NCBI GenBank assembly: GCA_020850415.1
Contig: JADZER010000011.1
Coordinates: forward strand, 1 to 64,000
Direction: 5' to 3'
DNA from: Phycisphaerales bacterium
GTDB lineage: Bacteria; Planctomycetota; Phycisphaerae; Phycisphaerales; UBA1924
Length of the DNA: 64,000 bases
The notes beneath the pieces are model-generated. The model ran no database searches and was not told where the DNA came from. It worked only from the letters and a program-made list of their open reading frames with translations. Every line of letters starts with the position of its first letter. The stretch's first letter is position 1. Shown one piece after another: positions 23,278 to 31,856 of the stretch. The translations under genes and the position numbers were made by a program.

Positions 23278-24264
23278 GTGTTGGGCAAGAAGGCCGCCAA
23301 GACGACCAAGACCGCTGCCCACAAGGCCGCGAGCAAGAAGCCCACGGCGAAGAAGTCGGCGTCGAAGAAACCCGCCGCCCCTGCCAAGCCGCCCGCCAAG
23401 GTGGTGAAGAAGGGGGCGGCGAAGGACTCGGCGCCGAAGGCGGCGGCGAAAGAGTCCGCATCGAAGGCGCCCGCGAGTTCCGGCTCGAAGAAGGCGGAGC
23501 CCCGCAAGGGCGAGCCCGGCAACGGGGCTGCCCGGCCCGCGTCCGCGCCGCCGAAGGGCAAGGCTCCGGATGGCCAGGCAACCGCGAAGACTGCCGCTGC
23601 GAAGAAGAATGCCAAGCAGCCCGCGGCCACGGCCCCCGCGTCTGGGTCGCCCGGCGACGCCAAGGGTGGCGCGAAGGCCGGCCGCAAGGGGATCACGATC
23701 GTGACGCCCAAGACCCCGTCCAAGCCCAAGCCCGTGCCGGTTCGGGCGGCGGTTCCTGCGCTTTCCGGCTCGATCCTCGGGATGGGCCTCGGCAGCGGCC
23801 GGCCTCTGATCCCCTCGGGGCCGAAGGCTTCTCCGATCGGTGGCCCGAACGCCGAGCAGGCCGACGGGAGCGGGAAGAAGCCCAAGTCGCCGTTCACGAA
23901 GAAGCAGCTGGACAAGTACCGGGAGGTGCTGGTCCAGAAGCGGCGCGAGCTCCTGGGTGATATTGACTCGATGGAGAGCGAGGCGCTCAAGAGCCAGAGC
24001 GGGTCGCTCAGCCATCTGCCGCAGCACATGGCCGAGCAGGGGAGCGAGACCTACGAGCAGTCGCTGTCGCTCGATCTTGCGGCGGCCGACCGGGTGCTGC
24101 TGCGCGAGATCGATGCCGCGCTGGTCCGGATTGCCGAGCGGGTGTACGGGCTGTGCGAGCGCACCGGCAAGGAGATCAGCAAGGAGCGGCTCGCCGAGCT
24201 GCCGTGGGCCCGGTACTCCATCGAGGCCGCCCGCGAGATGGAACGCCGGACGACCCTGCCGTGA
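23278..24264 (+). CDS. DksA/TraR-like protein with long Lys/Ala-rich N-terminus
   Basis: The last 115 residues of this 328-residue protein form a DksA/TraR-like unit: a helical hairpin from KKQLDKYREVLVQKRREL through LAAADRVLLREIDAALVRI, then YGLCERTGKEISKERLAELP and WARYSIEAARE. DksA-like proteins bind RNA polymerase through its secondary channel. Here only one of the four usual zinc-finger cysteines is left, so zinc binding is doubtful. The first 210 residues are a disordered, basic Lys/Ala/Pro/Ser tail suited to nucleic-acid contact. GTG at 23278 is preferred (GGGGAG just upstream, promoter at 23208). lspA overlaps its stop by 4 bases. Confidence 0.8.
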   Translation: MLGKKAAKTTKTAAHKAASKKPTAKKSASKKPAAPAKPPAKVVKKGAAKDSAPKAAAKESASKAPASSGSKKAEPRKGEPGNGAARPASAPPKGKAPDGQATAKTAAAKKNAKQPAATAPASGSPGDAKGGAKAGRKGITIVTPKTPSKPKPVPVRAAVPALSGSILGMGLGSGRPLIPSGPKASPIGGPNAEQADGSGKKPKSPFTKKQLDKYREVLVQKRRELLGDIDSMESEALKSQSGSLSHLPQHMAEQGSETYEQSLSLDLAAADRVLLREIDAALVRIAERVYGLCERTGKEISKERLAELPWARYSIEAAREMERRTTLP

Positions 24265-24941
24265 CCGGCCCGCAGCGAGGCGCGCCGAGCGACCTGCCCG
24301 ATCGGCCCGCGTGGCGGTCGCCGGGCGCGTGGGTGTTGCTGGGGGTGGTGGCGCTGGGCGGGCTTGTGATCGACCTGGCGACGAAGTCCGCGGCGTTCGC
24401 TTCGATCGCGGCCGAGCCGGTGGTGATCGACCGGGGCGCGGTGGTGGAGCTGACCAGCCAGGGGCGGGGCCTGGAGGCGCTGCTGCCGTTCCACGAGCCC
24501 CGGGGCGCGATCCCTCACCTGCTCGAGTTCCAGCTTGTGCTTAACAAGGGGGCGGTGTTCGGGCTGGGGGCCGGCAAGCGGTGGGTGTTCGTGGCGTTCA
24601 CGCTCCTGGCGGTGACGGTGGGACTGTGGGCGTTCGGGCGCTGGACGCACGCCAGGGACAGGCTCGCGCATGTGTCGATCGGGCTGGTCCTGGGGGGCGG
24701 TCTGGGGAATGTGTACGACCGGCTGGTGTTCGCGTGTGTGCGGGACTTCATCCACCCGCTTCCCGGCGTGCGCTTGCCCTTCGGGTTGCACTGGCCCAAC
24801 GACCCGACGGGCGAGGTGTGGCCGTGGGTCTCGAATGTCGCGGACCTCTTCCTGATCCTGGGCGTTGCGGGCCTGATGCTCTCGATGTGGCGGACGCCCA
24901 GGGCTTCCGCCGACGCCGTGGCGCCGCCGGGCGCGGGGTAA
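24261..24941 (+). CDS. lspA: Lipoprotein signal peptidase II
   Basis: LspA is the inner-membrane aspartyl protease that cuts prolipoproteins before the lipidated Cys. The 226 residues hold four hydrophobic segments, the LVLNKGAVFGLG loop, the GGGLGNVYDRL motif with the first catalytic Asp, VRDFIHP, and SNVADLFLILGVAG with the second catalytic Asp. An insertion of about 40 residues after the first helix (to HLLEFQLVLN) makes it longer than the usual 160-170. The start is GTG at 24261 in a GTGA overlap with the DksA-like gene, implying coupling. Several lipoproteins in this window are likely substrates. Confidence 0.9.
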   Translation: MTGPQRGAPSDLPDRPAWRSPGAWVLLGVVALGGLVIDLATKSAAFASIAAEPVVIDRGAVVELTSQGRGLEALLPFHEPRGAIPHLLEFQLVLNKGAVFGLGAGKRWVFVAFTLLAVTVGLWAFGRWTHARDRLAHVSIGLVLGGGLGNVYDRLVFACVRDFIHPLPGVRLPFGLHWPNDPTGEVWPWVSNVADLFLILGVAGLMLSMWRTPRASADAVAPPGAG

Positions 24942-24956
24942 CGCGGGGCGTGCCGG

Positions 24957-26453
24957 TCAGGCCGGCCAGGGCGCGTCGGCCGGCATGCCGAGGGCGTCGA
25001 AGAGCGGGCCGAGGTGGCTCTCGAACCGTTTCCAGCGTCCGATGGATGAGGTGTAGATGGGCCGGCGGACCTGGTCGGTGCTCGCGGTCACGACATCGCG
25101 TTTGGTCTCCCAGAAGCGGAGGCAGGCGTCGTGCCATTCGAGGCCGACGAAGTCGACGAGGCGTCGCGCGAAGGACTCGAGGTCCTGCACGCCCTCCTCG
25201 TAGACCGCCGGCAGGATGGGGAGCTTGCTGACCTGGTACCAGTGTTCCATGATGCGCTCGTAGGCGCGGTGGTAGCGTCCGAGGTGGGTCAGGTCGCCGG
25301 AGAAGGGCTGGCTGTTGGCGCCGCCGAAGAGCTTGGTGTAGCAGGAGAGGCAGACATCCCGCGGGTCGCGCATGCAGTGGATCACGCGGGCCTCGGGGAA
25401 GAGCAGCTCGATGAGGCCGAGGTGGAGGAAGTTCTGCGGGAGCTTGTCGGTGAAGCGTTTGGCCCGCGGCGCCGGCTCGGTCATCAGCTTCTGGGCTTTC
25501 TGTGACTCGCGGTCGAGGGCGGGCTGTCGCACCGCGGCCATCGACTCGTCGAGGGTCGGCGCTTTGAGCGTGGGTCGGAAGAGCTCTGCGCCGGCCTGGG
25601 CCACGAAGTTCAGCTCCCCGCCGCCGTAGACCTCCGGGTGCGACGCGAGGATCTGCTCGACCAGCGAGGTGCCCGATCGGGGCATGCCGACGATGAAGAC
25701 GAGCTGCTCGGCCTTGCGGTTCTTCGCGCGGGGCATTTTGGCGAGGCGCTCGGTGCTCCAGAGGCGGATCGCCTCGCCGATGATCGCGTCGTGCTGGTCG
25801 GGGTTGAACACGGTGCCGCGGTGGCGGTTGCCCTCGGTGTAGTGCTTCCAGGCGGTCTGGTAGTCGTTGAGCTTCTCGGCGACGGACCCCATGTGCAGGT
25901 GTGCCCAGGCGGCGGGGTGGCCGGTGATGCCGGGGATGGAGATCGCGCGTTCGAGCGCGGCGCGGGCCTCGAGCGGCTGGTCGTTGGAGAGGTAGAGCTG
26001 CGCGAGGACGACCAGGAACTGGGGCTGGTCTTTGGCGCGGAGGCGGTGTGGCTCGAGGAGGGCGATCCCCTCGGCGATGTCGCCGCGGATGTTGTAGAGG
26101 TCGGCGGCGGTCTGGAGGAGGGAGAGGTTGTCGGGGGCGAACTCGAGTCCCCGTCGGACGGCCTTGAGCGCGTCGTCGAGCCTGTTGAGGGACCTGAAGA
26201 TGGTGGCTTGGACGGCGTAGAACTCTGGGACATCGGCCTTGAGGCGGATGGCGTCCCGGATCGCGACGGACGCTCCCTCGCGGTCGAGCCTGGCGAGCCT
26301 GGCCATGGCGATGTGGTAGTGCAGGCCGGGGTCGCCGGGATCCCGGGCGATGAGTTCCTGGTAGACCCGGATGGCTCCGTCGTGGTTCTGCGCGGCCTCC
26401 ATGCGCAGGGCCGACTGGATGCGCTGCAACTTCTCCTGCTGTGTGATCGGCAT
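24957..26453 (-). CDS. TPR-sulfotransferase fusion
   Basis: This 498-residue protein has TPR-like helical repeats at about residues 10-215 (NHDGAIRVYQELIARDPGDP, LNRLDDALKAVRRGLEFAPD and similar) joined to a sulfotransferase domain. FIVGMPRSGTSLVEQILASH near residue 250 is the 5'-phosphosulfate loop that binds PAPS, and RVIHCMRDPRDVCLSCY near 365 is the 3'-phosphate motif. It would move sulfate from PAPS onto a protein or sugar; the TPR part probably holds the acceptor. No signal peptide is present. The ATG at 26453 follows TAGCCT by 5 bases; an in-frame TTG at 26459 is unlikely. Confidence 0.85.
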   Translation of the reverse strand: MPITQQEKLQRIQSALRMEAAQNHDGAIRVYQELIARDPGDPGLHYHIAMARLARLDREGASVAIRDAIRLKADVPEFYAVQATIFRSLNRLDDALKAVRRGLEFAPDNLSLLQTAADLYNIRGDIAEGIALLEPHRLRAKDQPQFLVVLAQLYLSNDQPLEARAALERAISIPGITGHPAAWAHLHMGSVAEKLNDYQTAWKHYTEGNRHRGTVFNPDQHDAIIGEAIRLWSTERLAKMPRAKNRKAEQLVFIVGMPRSGTSLVEQILASHPEVYGGGELNFVAQAGAELFRPTLKAPTLDESMAAVRQPALDRESQKAQKLMTEPAPRAKRFTDKLPQNFLHLGLIELLFPEARVIHCMRDPRDVCLSCYTKLFGGANSQPFSGDLTHLGRYHRAYERIMEHWYQVSKLPILPAVYEEGVQDLESFARRLVDFVGLEWHDACLRFWETKRDVVTASTDQVRRPIYTSSIGRWKRFESHLGPLFDALGMPADAPWPA

Positions 26454-26458
26454 GGGCA

Positions 26459-26464
26459 AGGCTA
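26459..26464 (-). promoter_or_regulatory. TAGCCT, candidate -10 of leaderless mRNA
   Basis: On the minus strand TAGCCT ends 5 bases before the ATG at 26453 of the TPR-sulfotransferase gene. Confidence 0.4.
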
Positions 26465-26551
26465 GGCCGTGGCCCCTTGCCGAGCGGTCCGACGGACGGG
26501 CGCGCCCGCGGCCCCTATCCTTGCGCCCCGCCCGCGCAAGGAGACCCTTCG

Positions 26552-28207
26552 ATGGCCCGCGACCCGCAGTTTGTGACCCTCCCCGCCGACACCAACCAGG
26601 CCCGTGCTCTGGGTCAGTACGCCATTGATTTCATGTGGGGCGGTCCGGGCGTTGGCGGCGAGCCCGACGGGGCGGTGTTGGACCGGACGAATCAGTTCTA
26701 CACGGACGCGTGCCTGACGGGGATCAGCGCGCTGGCGCTTGGGTGCAAGGCCCCCACCGTTTTGCGGAACGAGGCGTTCGAGTACGCGGTGCCGGAGGGG
26801 GCTCTGGGCAGGCCGCTGGGGCGGTGCAGGCACCACGGGGCGACGGTGCTGGGGTCGGCGCGGCGGGTGAAGAGCGAGAAGGCGATCGTGGCGAACTGTG
26901 CGGCGGCGCGGGAGTGGGACAGCAACGGGACGAACTTCGGGTTTAACCCTGCGCGGGGGCACACGGCCGGGGAGTTCGGGCACAACGACTTCTACGCGGT
27001 GCCTTTGGCGGCGGCGCAGATGCTGGGGGCCGACGGGGCGACGGCGCTCAAGGGCATGGTGCTGCACGACGAGATCCGCGGTCGGCTGGCGGAGGTGTTC
27101 AGCCTGAAGACCTACAAGATCGACCATGTGGTGCACGGGGCGATCGCGTCGGCGGCGGTGTTCGGGGCGATGGTGGGCGCGACGGCCGAGCAGATCGAGA
27201 GCGCGATCGGGATGACGGTGGCACACTACATCCCGTGGCGTGCGATCCGGGCGGGCAAGCAGCTGTCGGACTCGAAGGGGGCGAGCGCGGCGATCAGCAC
27301 GGAGGCGGCGGTGCTGAGCCTGAAGCGGAGCATGGCGGGGTTCCAGGGGCCGCGGGATATTTTCAGGAACCCGGAGGCGATCTTCCGGGCGTTCGAGGGC
27401 CCGGGGCAGTTCTTCGGTCTGCTGGACAAGCAGGGCGGGCTGGTCGGCGGGACGAACCCGGAGAAGAAGGATGCGTCCCCGTTCGAGCTGGTTCTGGCGC
27501 GGGCGGGCGGCGACTTTACGATCATGGGGATGCACATCAAGCTGGCGTTGTACGAGCACCAGAGCGCGGGGGCGGTGCAGGCGGTGTGCGACCTGATCGC
27601 GAAGCACCCGCGCATCCTCGACCGCGCGGATGGTTCGGGGATGAGGGCGATCAAGATCGTCGCGTATGAGCCGGCGTTCGGGATCATCGGCGACCCGGCG
27701 AAGAAGGACCCGAAGACTCGGCAGAGCGCCGACCACTCGATGGCGTACATCATCGCGACGCTGCTGCGCAAGGCGCTGGAGAACCGGGCGGCGGGCCGGC
27801 CCACCGACTGGAAGGGGCTGATGCTCGGCCCGCTGGACTACAACAAGGGTGCGGTGTTCCACCCGCTGACGCGTCAGCTCATGGCGAGGATCGACTTCTC
27901 GCACGGGGGGGAGGAGTACGACCGGCGGTACCCGGACGGGATCCCGACGAGCGTGGTGATCACCGACGACGGGGGGACGCAGCTCGATTCGGGGCTGGTG
28001 ATGTACCCGGCCGGGCACGCGCGGAACACGACGGCGGACTTTGCCGATCTGTTCGCGCACAAGTGCGGGCTGATGGGCGGGCTGGCGTTCGGGGATCCGG
28101 GGCCGGTGATCTCGCGGTTCAACGGGCTGGCGGGCAAGACGAGCGCCGAGGTGCAGGCGATCCACGATTTTGAGTACGAGGTGCGCGGGGGATTCGAGGA
28201 CTTCTAG
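26552..28207 (+). CDS. MmgE/PrpD-family dehydratase
   Basis: The family contains 2-methylcitrate dehydratase (propionate catabolism), cis-aconitate decarboxylase and related enzymes. The 551 residues show the two-domain layout: a helical N-terminal domain with TDACLTGISALALGCKAP, VANCAAAREWDSNGTNF, GHNDFYAVPLAAAQMLGAD and KGMVLHDEIRGRLAEVF, and a C-terminal domain with MGMHIKLALYEHQSAGAVQA, YEPAFGIIGDPAKKDPKTRQ and ADHSMAYIIATLL. The SADHSMAY segment is a family hallmark. AAGGAGA lies about 8 bases before the ATG at 26552. No methylcitrate synthase or lyase gene is nearby, so the substrate is not fixed. A LOG-family gene starts 4 bases after the stop. Confidence 0.85.
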   Translation: MARDPQFVTLPADTNQARALGQYAIDFMWGGPGVGGEPDGAVLDRTNQFYTDACLTGISALALGCKAPTVLRNEAFEYAVPEGALGRPLGRCRHHGATVLGSARRVKSEKAIVANCAAAREWDSNGTNFGFNPARGHTAGEFGHNDFYAVPLAAAQMLGADGATALKGMVLHDEIRGRLAEVFSLKTYKIDHVVHGAIASAAVFGAMVGATAEQIESAIGMTVAHYIPWRAIRAGKQLSDSKGASAAISTEAAVLSLKRSMAGFQGPRDIFRNPEAIFRAFEGPGQFFGLLDKQGGLVGGTNPEKKDASPFELVLARAGGDFTIMGMHIKLALYEHQSAGAVQAVCDLIAKHPRILDRADGSGMRAIKIVAYEPAFGIIGDPAKKDPKTRQSADHSMAYIIATLLRKALENRAAGRPTDWKGLMLGPLDYNKGAVFHPLTRQLMARIDFSHGGEEYDRRYPDGIPTSVVITDDGGTQLDSGLVMYPAGHARNTTADFADLFAHKCGLMGGLAFGDPGPVISRFNGLAGKTSAEVQAIHDFEYEVRGGFEDF

Positions 28208-28210
28208 CAC

Positions 28211-28771
28211 ATGCCAGAATCGAGCAAGGCCATCTGCGTCTTCTGCGGCTCGGCCGCCGGCAACCGCCCCGAGTACATCCAGACCGCCCGTGAGACCGGC
28301 GCGGCGCTCGCCGCGCGGGGCATCGCCCTGGTGTACGGGGGCGGTGGCAGGGGCATGATGGGGGCGGTGGCGGACGGGGCGTTGGAGGCGGGCGGGCAGG
28401 TGATCGGCGTGATCCCGTCGTGGATGGTGGAGAAAGAGGCGGCGCACAAGGGCGTGCACCGGATGATCGAGGTCGAGACGATGCTCGAGCGCAAGGGCCG
28501 CATGGCGGAGTTGTCGGACGCGTTCCTGGTGCTCCCGGGCGGGTTGGGGACGCTGGACGAGCTGTTCGAGATGGCGACCTGGGCGCAGCTTCACCTGCAC
28601 GGGCGAATCAAGCCCATCGGTGTCCTGAATTCGGGGGGTTTCTACGACCACCTGCGGCGTTGGGTGGAGCGGGCGGTGGCGGACGGGTTCATCCGGTCGG
28701 AGACCCCCGGGATGGCACGGTTCGGCGAGGAGCTGGGCCCGTTGCTGGACGGGCTGGTCAGGCCGGCGTGA
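28211..28771 (+). CDS. LOG-family nucleoside monophosphate phosphoribohydrolase
   Basis: LOG (Lonely guy) proteins cleave nucleoside 5'-monophosphates, AMP or cytokinin ribotides, to base and ribose 5-phosphate. The 186 residues have the Rossmann-like features of the family: ICVFCGSAAGNRPEY, ALVYGGGGRGMMGAVADGAL and FLVLPGGLGTLDELFEM, the last being the PGGxGTxxE active-site motif. Length is normal. It lies 4 bases after the dehydratase gene, so one mRNA is likely. In bacteria the physiological substrate is usually unknown. Confidence 0.9.
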   Translation: MPESSKAICVFCGSAAGNRPEYIQTARETGAALAARGIALVYGGGGRGMMGAVADGALEAGGQVIGVIPSWMVEKEAAHKGVHRMIEVETMLERKGRMAELSDAFLVLPGGLGTLDELFEMATWAQLHLHGRIKPIGVLNSGGFYDHLRRWVERAVADGFIRSETPGMARFGEELGPLLDGLVRPA

Positions 28772-29119
28772 GGGGCGGGTGGCTGTGGTGGGCCCGGGTG
28801 GGCCGCGCGGCGCGGCCTGGGTTTCAGCATTGTCACGGAAATCCGGAACAATTTGATGAAAGCGCACCGGACCCGCTTGGCAGTGAAACTGGGCAACGCT
28901 ACGCTAGGGGAGTCTTGGGTGTTCGCGGGCAGGGCTAGAGGGAGTGCTTGGAGGAGAGTCTCTCGTGGGCGTTGACCGTCGGGTTTACCCCATGCCTTCA
29001 TCTGATTTCACGGGGTTTCATTGCGCACAGCTTGATGGCTGATCGACCGCTTTTTTGGAGGGCCGCCCCGTTGGCGGTCCTCTTGCATGGGGGGGACCGG
29101 AGCAGTGAGGAGCAATTCC
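28772..29119 (+). promoter_or_regulatory. Long leader with promoter and hairpin before secreted-protein gene
   Basis: In this gene-free 348-base stretch TTGGCA (28877-28882) and TACGCT (28900-28905) are 17 bases apart, giving a likely start near 28912 and a leader of about 208 bases. Near its end a TTTTTT run (29051-29056) is followed by a 9-bp hairpin (AGGGCCGCC with GGCGGTCCT, about 29060-29083), and then GAGGAG before the ATG at 29120. The hairpin could control translation, but that is inference. Confidence 0.45.
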
Positions 29120-31636
29120 ATGAGAACGCGTTTCGGAGTGTCCCGGGCTGGGGCGGCGGTGGCCGTGCTCAGCCTCTCGGTGATCACGGCTGGGGCGACA
29201 GCCCAGACGGCGGCGAAGGCGCCCCCGGCGAAGGGTGACCCGATTCCCCAGCTGAAGCCGGCGCCGCGCAACATCGCGCCGGGCGTGCGGGTCGACGGGG
29301 CGACGGGTGAGATGTCGGAGTATGTGAGCGGCATCCAGGCGGTGCACATCCCCTACGACGGCGTCTTCCCGGACGGCCACTTCCCGCAGGTGGAGCGTGA
29401 GGCGGGTCGCCCGCTCCGTCCGGGTGGCGACCCGTGGATCCCGGATGGCACGGGCTACTGGCCTCAGCTGTCTGAGGACCGGCCCGGTCCGTCGTCGCAG
29501 CCGTTGATGCAGAACCACGAGGGCCCCGGCCCGAACGGGCTGAACCCGCCCGACCCGGACATGGCTCGCGGCCGCGACTACCAGCTGTGCGCGACGAACG
29601 ACGACTTCGCGGTGTACGACAGCTGCGGCAACGAGCTGTTCTACCGTGACATCAACGACTACCTGGGCATCAGCGACTTCATGTTCGACCCGAAGGTGAT
29701 CTTCGACCCGTGGAACAGCCGCTGGGTCATGATGTATCACCTCAAGGAGGACAGCCCGCAGTCCTCGCGTCTGGTGTTCGTGGTGAGCGGCAACGAGATC
29801 CCCTTCGGCGTGGCCGGCTCTTCGGTGTGGTACTACAGCGTCAGTGTCCTTCAGGACGGTGGCACCGGCGACGCTTCGTGGGCGGACTACTTCGACCTGG
29901 GCTACAGCAACTCGCAGATCTCGACGGCGGGCAACATGTTCCGGTTCGCGGGCGGTTTCCGCTGGGGCCGGATCATGGTCTTCGATAAGGCCGCGATGTA
30001 CGCCGCGGGGTCGCTGGGCTACTGGAACTGGTGGAACCTGACCAACGCGGACGGCACGCAGACGAACACGCCTCGGGCGTGCAAGATGCAGACCTCGTGG
30101 AGCGAGGGCGGGTTCAACATCGACGCGATGTTCGTGAACTCGCGCTGGGGCGGCGGCAACCGGCTGACCTTCTGGAAGGCGCGGGATGTGTTCAGCACGA
30201 ACCTCCTGAGCAAGGCCGACACGGTGGTGGGCAACTACACGACCCCGCCGGACGCGGTGCAGCCCAACGGCGGGTCTCTGGACACCATCGACTGCCGCCT
30301 GATGACGGCGATCGTCTCCAATGACTTCCTGAATGGCAACGGGATCGAGCTGTTCACCTCGCTGAACACGACCCGCAACGGCAGCGATGTCGGCACGCTG
30401 CTCTACAAGTTCGACGCGGTGAGTCACGCTCTGGAGTTCGAGAGCAACTTCGGCTCGGCCGGGTTTGACTACTGGTTCGCGTCCTCGGCGACGGACTACT
30501 CGGGCAGCAACTTCTGGGTGTTCACCCGGACGGCCAACAGCGCGGGCAACGAGCCGGAGATCCGCTTCGTCGATATGAACCAGGGCGTGTTCAGTTCTTC
30601 GTCGTCGCTCATCAAGGACGGGACCGGCTCGGCCAGCGGCTTCCGGTGGGGCGACTACTTCGGCGGGGAGCTTGACTGGGGCGACTACTGGAACAACGGC
30701 GGGTCGAGCGGCCAGCACAAGGTCTGGCTGTACGCCGAGTACGGCACCCCCGGCAGCTGGGGCACCCATGTGGGCGCCACCAGCGTGTTCAGCCAGGGCA
30801 GCATCTCCAGCGTGTCGCCCGGCGGCGCGTGGGTCATCTCCGGTCCCCCCGGCGGCCCGTTCGCTCCCAGCTCCCAGGTGTACACGATCGGCAGCGCCTC
30901 GGGCGATGTCGGCACCGCCTACACGGTCACCAGCCTCCCCTCCTGGCTGGACTCCAATAAGGACTACGACCAACTCTGGACCAGCTCGACGGTCACTCTG
31001 AGCGTGAACAGCAACGCCAACGGGCTCGCGCTGGGCACCTACAACGACACCGTGTCGTTCGTCGACTGCTTCAACGGCGGGCAGAGCTGGAACCGCAGTG
31101 TCCAGCTCAATGTCCAGGCCCCCGACCTGGATGTGGTTAGCTGCCTCGTCGTGGACGGCACCTACAACCCCGGCGACACCGTGTCGGTCAGCGGTCAGTA
31201 CCGCAACAACGGCAACCTGCCCACCGGGAACTTCACGGCCGACTTCTACGCCTCCACCAACACCACCATCAGCCCGGCCGACACGCTTCTGGGCAGCCGC
31301 AACTACGCCAGCCTGGCGGCGGGCTCGACCATGAACTTCGGCGCCCACATCCTCACCCTGCCCTGCATGCCCGAGGGCAACCGGTACATCGGCGTGCTCG
31401 TCACCGTTGCCAACGATGCCGACACCTCCGACAACACCGGCTACGACCCGACGGTGATCGGGTACGAGTACTGCGGCGGCGACTTCAACGGCGACTGCAA
31501 TGTCAACACGATCGATGTGCTGGCGTTCCTGAACGCCTGGGCCGCGAACCAGCGTGCCGCGGACTGCAACGGCGACGGCACGATCAACACGATCGATGTG
31601 CTGTGCTTCCTGAACCTCTGGGCCGCGGGCTGCTGA
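29120..31636 (+). CDS. Large secreted protein with CARDB-like and dockerin-like domains
   Basis: This is a secreted protein of 838 residues. A signal peptide ends near residue 30 (VAVLSLSVITAGATAQ). Residues 30-590 form a large beta-rich domain with many Trp, Tyr and Gly (QLCATNDDFAVYDSCGNELF, DPKVIFDPWNSRWVMMY); it resembles propeller-like secreted domains of planctomycetes but I cannot name a family. Residues about 668-775 look like a CARDB adhesion domain (LDVVSCLVVDGTYNPGDTVS). The end (from about 783) holds two calcium-binding loops, GDFNGDCNVNTIDVLAFLNAW and DCNGDGTINTIDVLCFL, the GC-type dockerin-like tail. GAGGAG precedes the ATG by about 10 bases. Confidence 0.85.
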   Translation: MRTRFGVSRAGAAVAVLSLSVITAGATAQTAAKAPPAKGDPIPQLKPAPRNIAPGVRVDGATGEMSEYVSGIQAVHIPYDGVFPDGHFPQVEREAGRPLRPGGDPWIPDGTGYWPQLSEDRPGPSSQPLMQNHEGPGPNGLNPPDPDMARGRDYQLCATNDDFAVYDSCGNELFYRDINDYLGISDFMFDPKVIFDPWNSRWVMMYHLKEDSPQSSRLVFVVSGNEIPFGVAGSSVWYYSVSVLQDGGTGDASWADYFDLGYSNSQISTAGNMFRFAGGFRWGRIMVFDKAAMYAAGSLGYWNWWNLTNADGTQTNTPRACKMQTSWSEGGFNIDAMFVNSRWGGGNRLTFWKARDVFSTNLLSKADTVVGNYTTPPDAVQPNGGSLDTIDCRLMTAIVSNDFLNGNGIELFTSLNTTRNGSDVGTLLYKFDAVSHALEFESNFGSAGFDYWFASSATDYSGSNFWVFTRTANSAGNEPEIRFVDMNQGVFSSSSSLIKDGTGSASGFRWGDYFGGELDWGDYWNNGGSSGQHKVWLYAEYGTPGSWGTHVGATSVFSQGSISSVSPGGAWVISGPPGGPFAPSSQVYTIGSASGDVGTAYTVTSLPSWLDSNKDYDQLWTSSTVTLSVNSNANGLALGTYNDTVSFVDCFNGGQSWNRSVQLNVQAPDLDVVSCLVVDGTYNPGDTVSVSGQYRNNGNLPTGNFTADFYASTNTTISPADTLLGSRNYASLAAGSTMNFGAHILTLPCMPEGNRYIGVLVTVANDADTSDNTGYDPTVIGYEYCGGDFNGDCNVNTIDVLAFLNAWAANQRAADCNGDGTINTIDVLCFLNLWAAGC

Positions 31637-31665
31637 GCCTCTGACCCGGACCACCTGCCACTGAC

Positions 31666-31705
31666 CCCGCCACGCCGGCCTTCCGGCGCGGCGGGTTTCC
31701 TTTTT
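31666..31705 (+). terminator. Intrinsic terminator of secreted-protein gene
   Basis: A 13-bp stem with one A.C mismatch (CCCGCCACGCCGG, 31666-31678, with 31683-31695) is followed by TTTCCTTTTT. Confidence 0.85.
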
Positions 31706-31711
31706 GGGGGA

Positions 31712-31745
31712 GGGTGAACGCGAAGGGCGCGAAGGGCGCGAAGAA
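31712..31745. repeat. GCGAAG tandem-type dispersed repeat
   Basis: AACGCGAAGGGCGCGAAGGG and a further CGCGAAG belong to the same family as repeats at 35281-35310, 35523-35570 and, inverted, 35637-35665. It lies between the terminator and the convergent aminopeptidase gene. Confidence 0.7.
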
Positions 31746-31856
31746 AGGGCGGGGCGTGAGAGAGGGCACGGAGGTGCAGTGTGGCAAGGCAGAGCCGGGC
31801 GGTGGGCCCTCGCTGGCGCTTCGGGCTCTGTTGTGTGGGGTGCGCGGGCGTTCGGG

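Noticed and set aside
26552-28207. Methylcitrate cycle operon.
   Set aside because: Only the MmgE/PrpD-type gene is present; prpB and prpC are not, and the neighbour is a LOG-family gene.
31712-31745. CRISPR-like array from GCGAAG repeats (also 35281-35310 and 35523-35570).
   Set aside because: The units are 6-10 bases, contiguous and without spacers; no cas genes are present.
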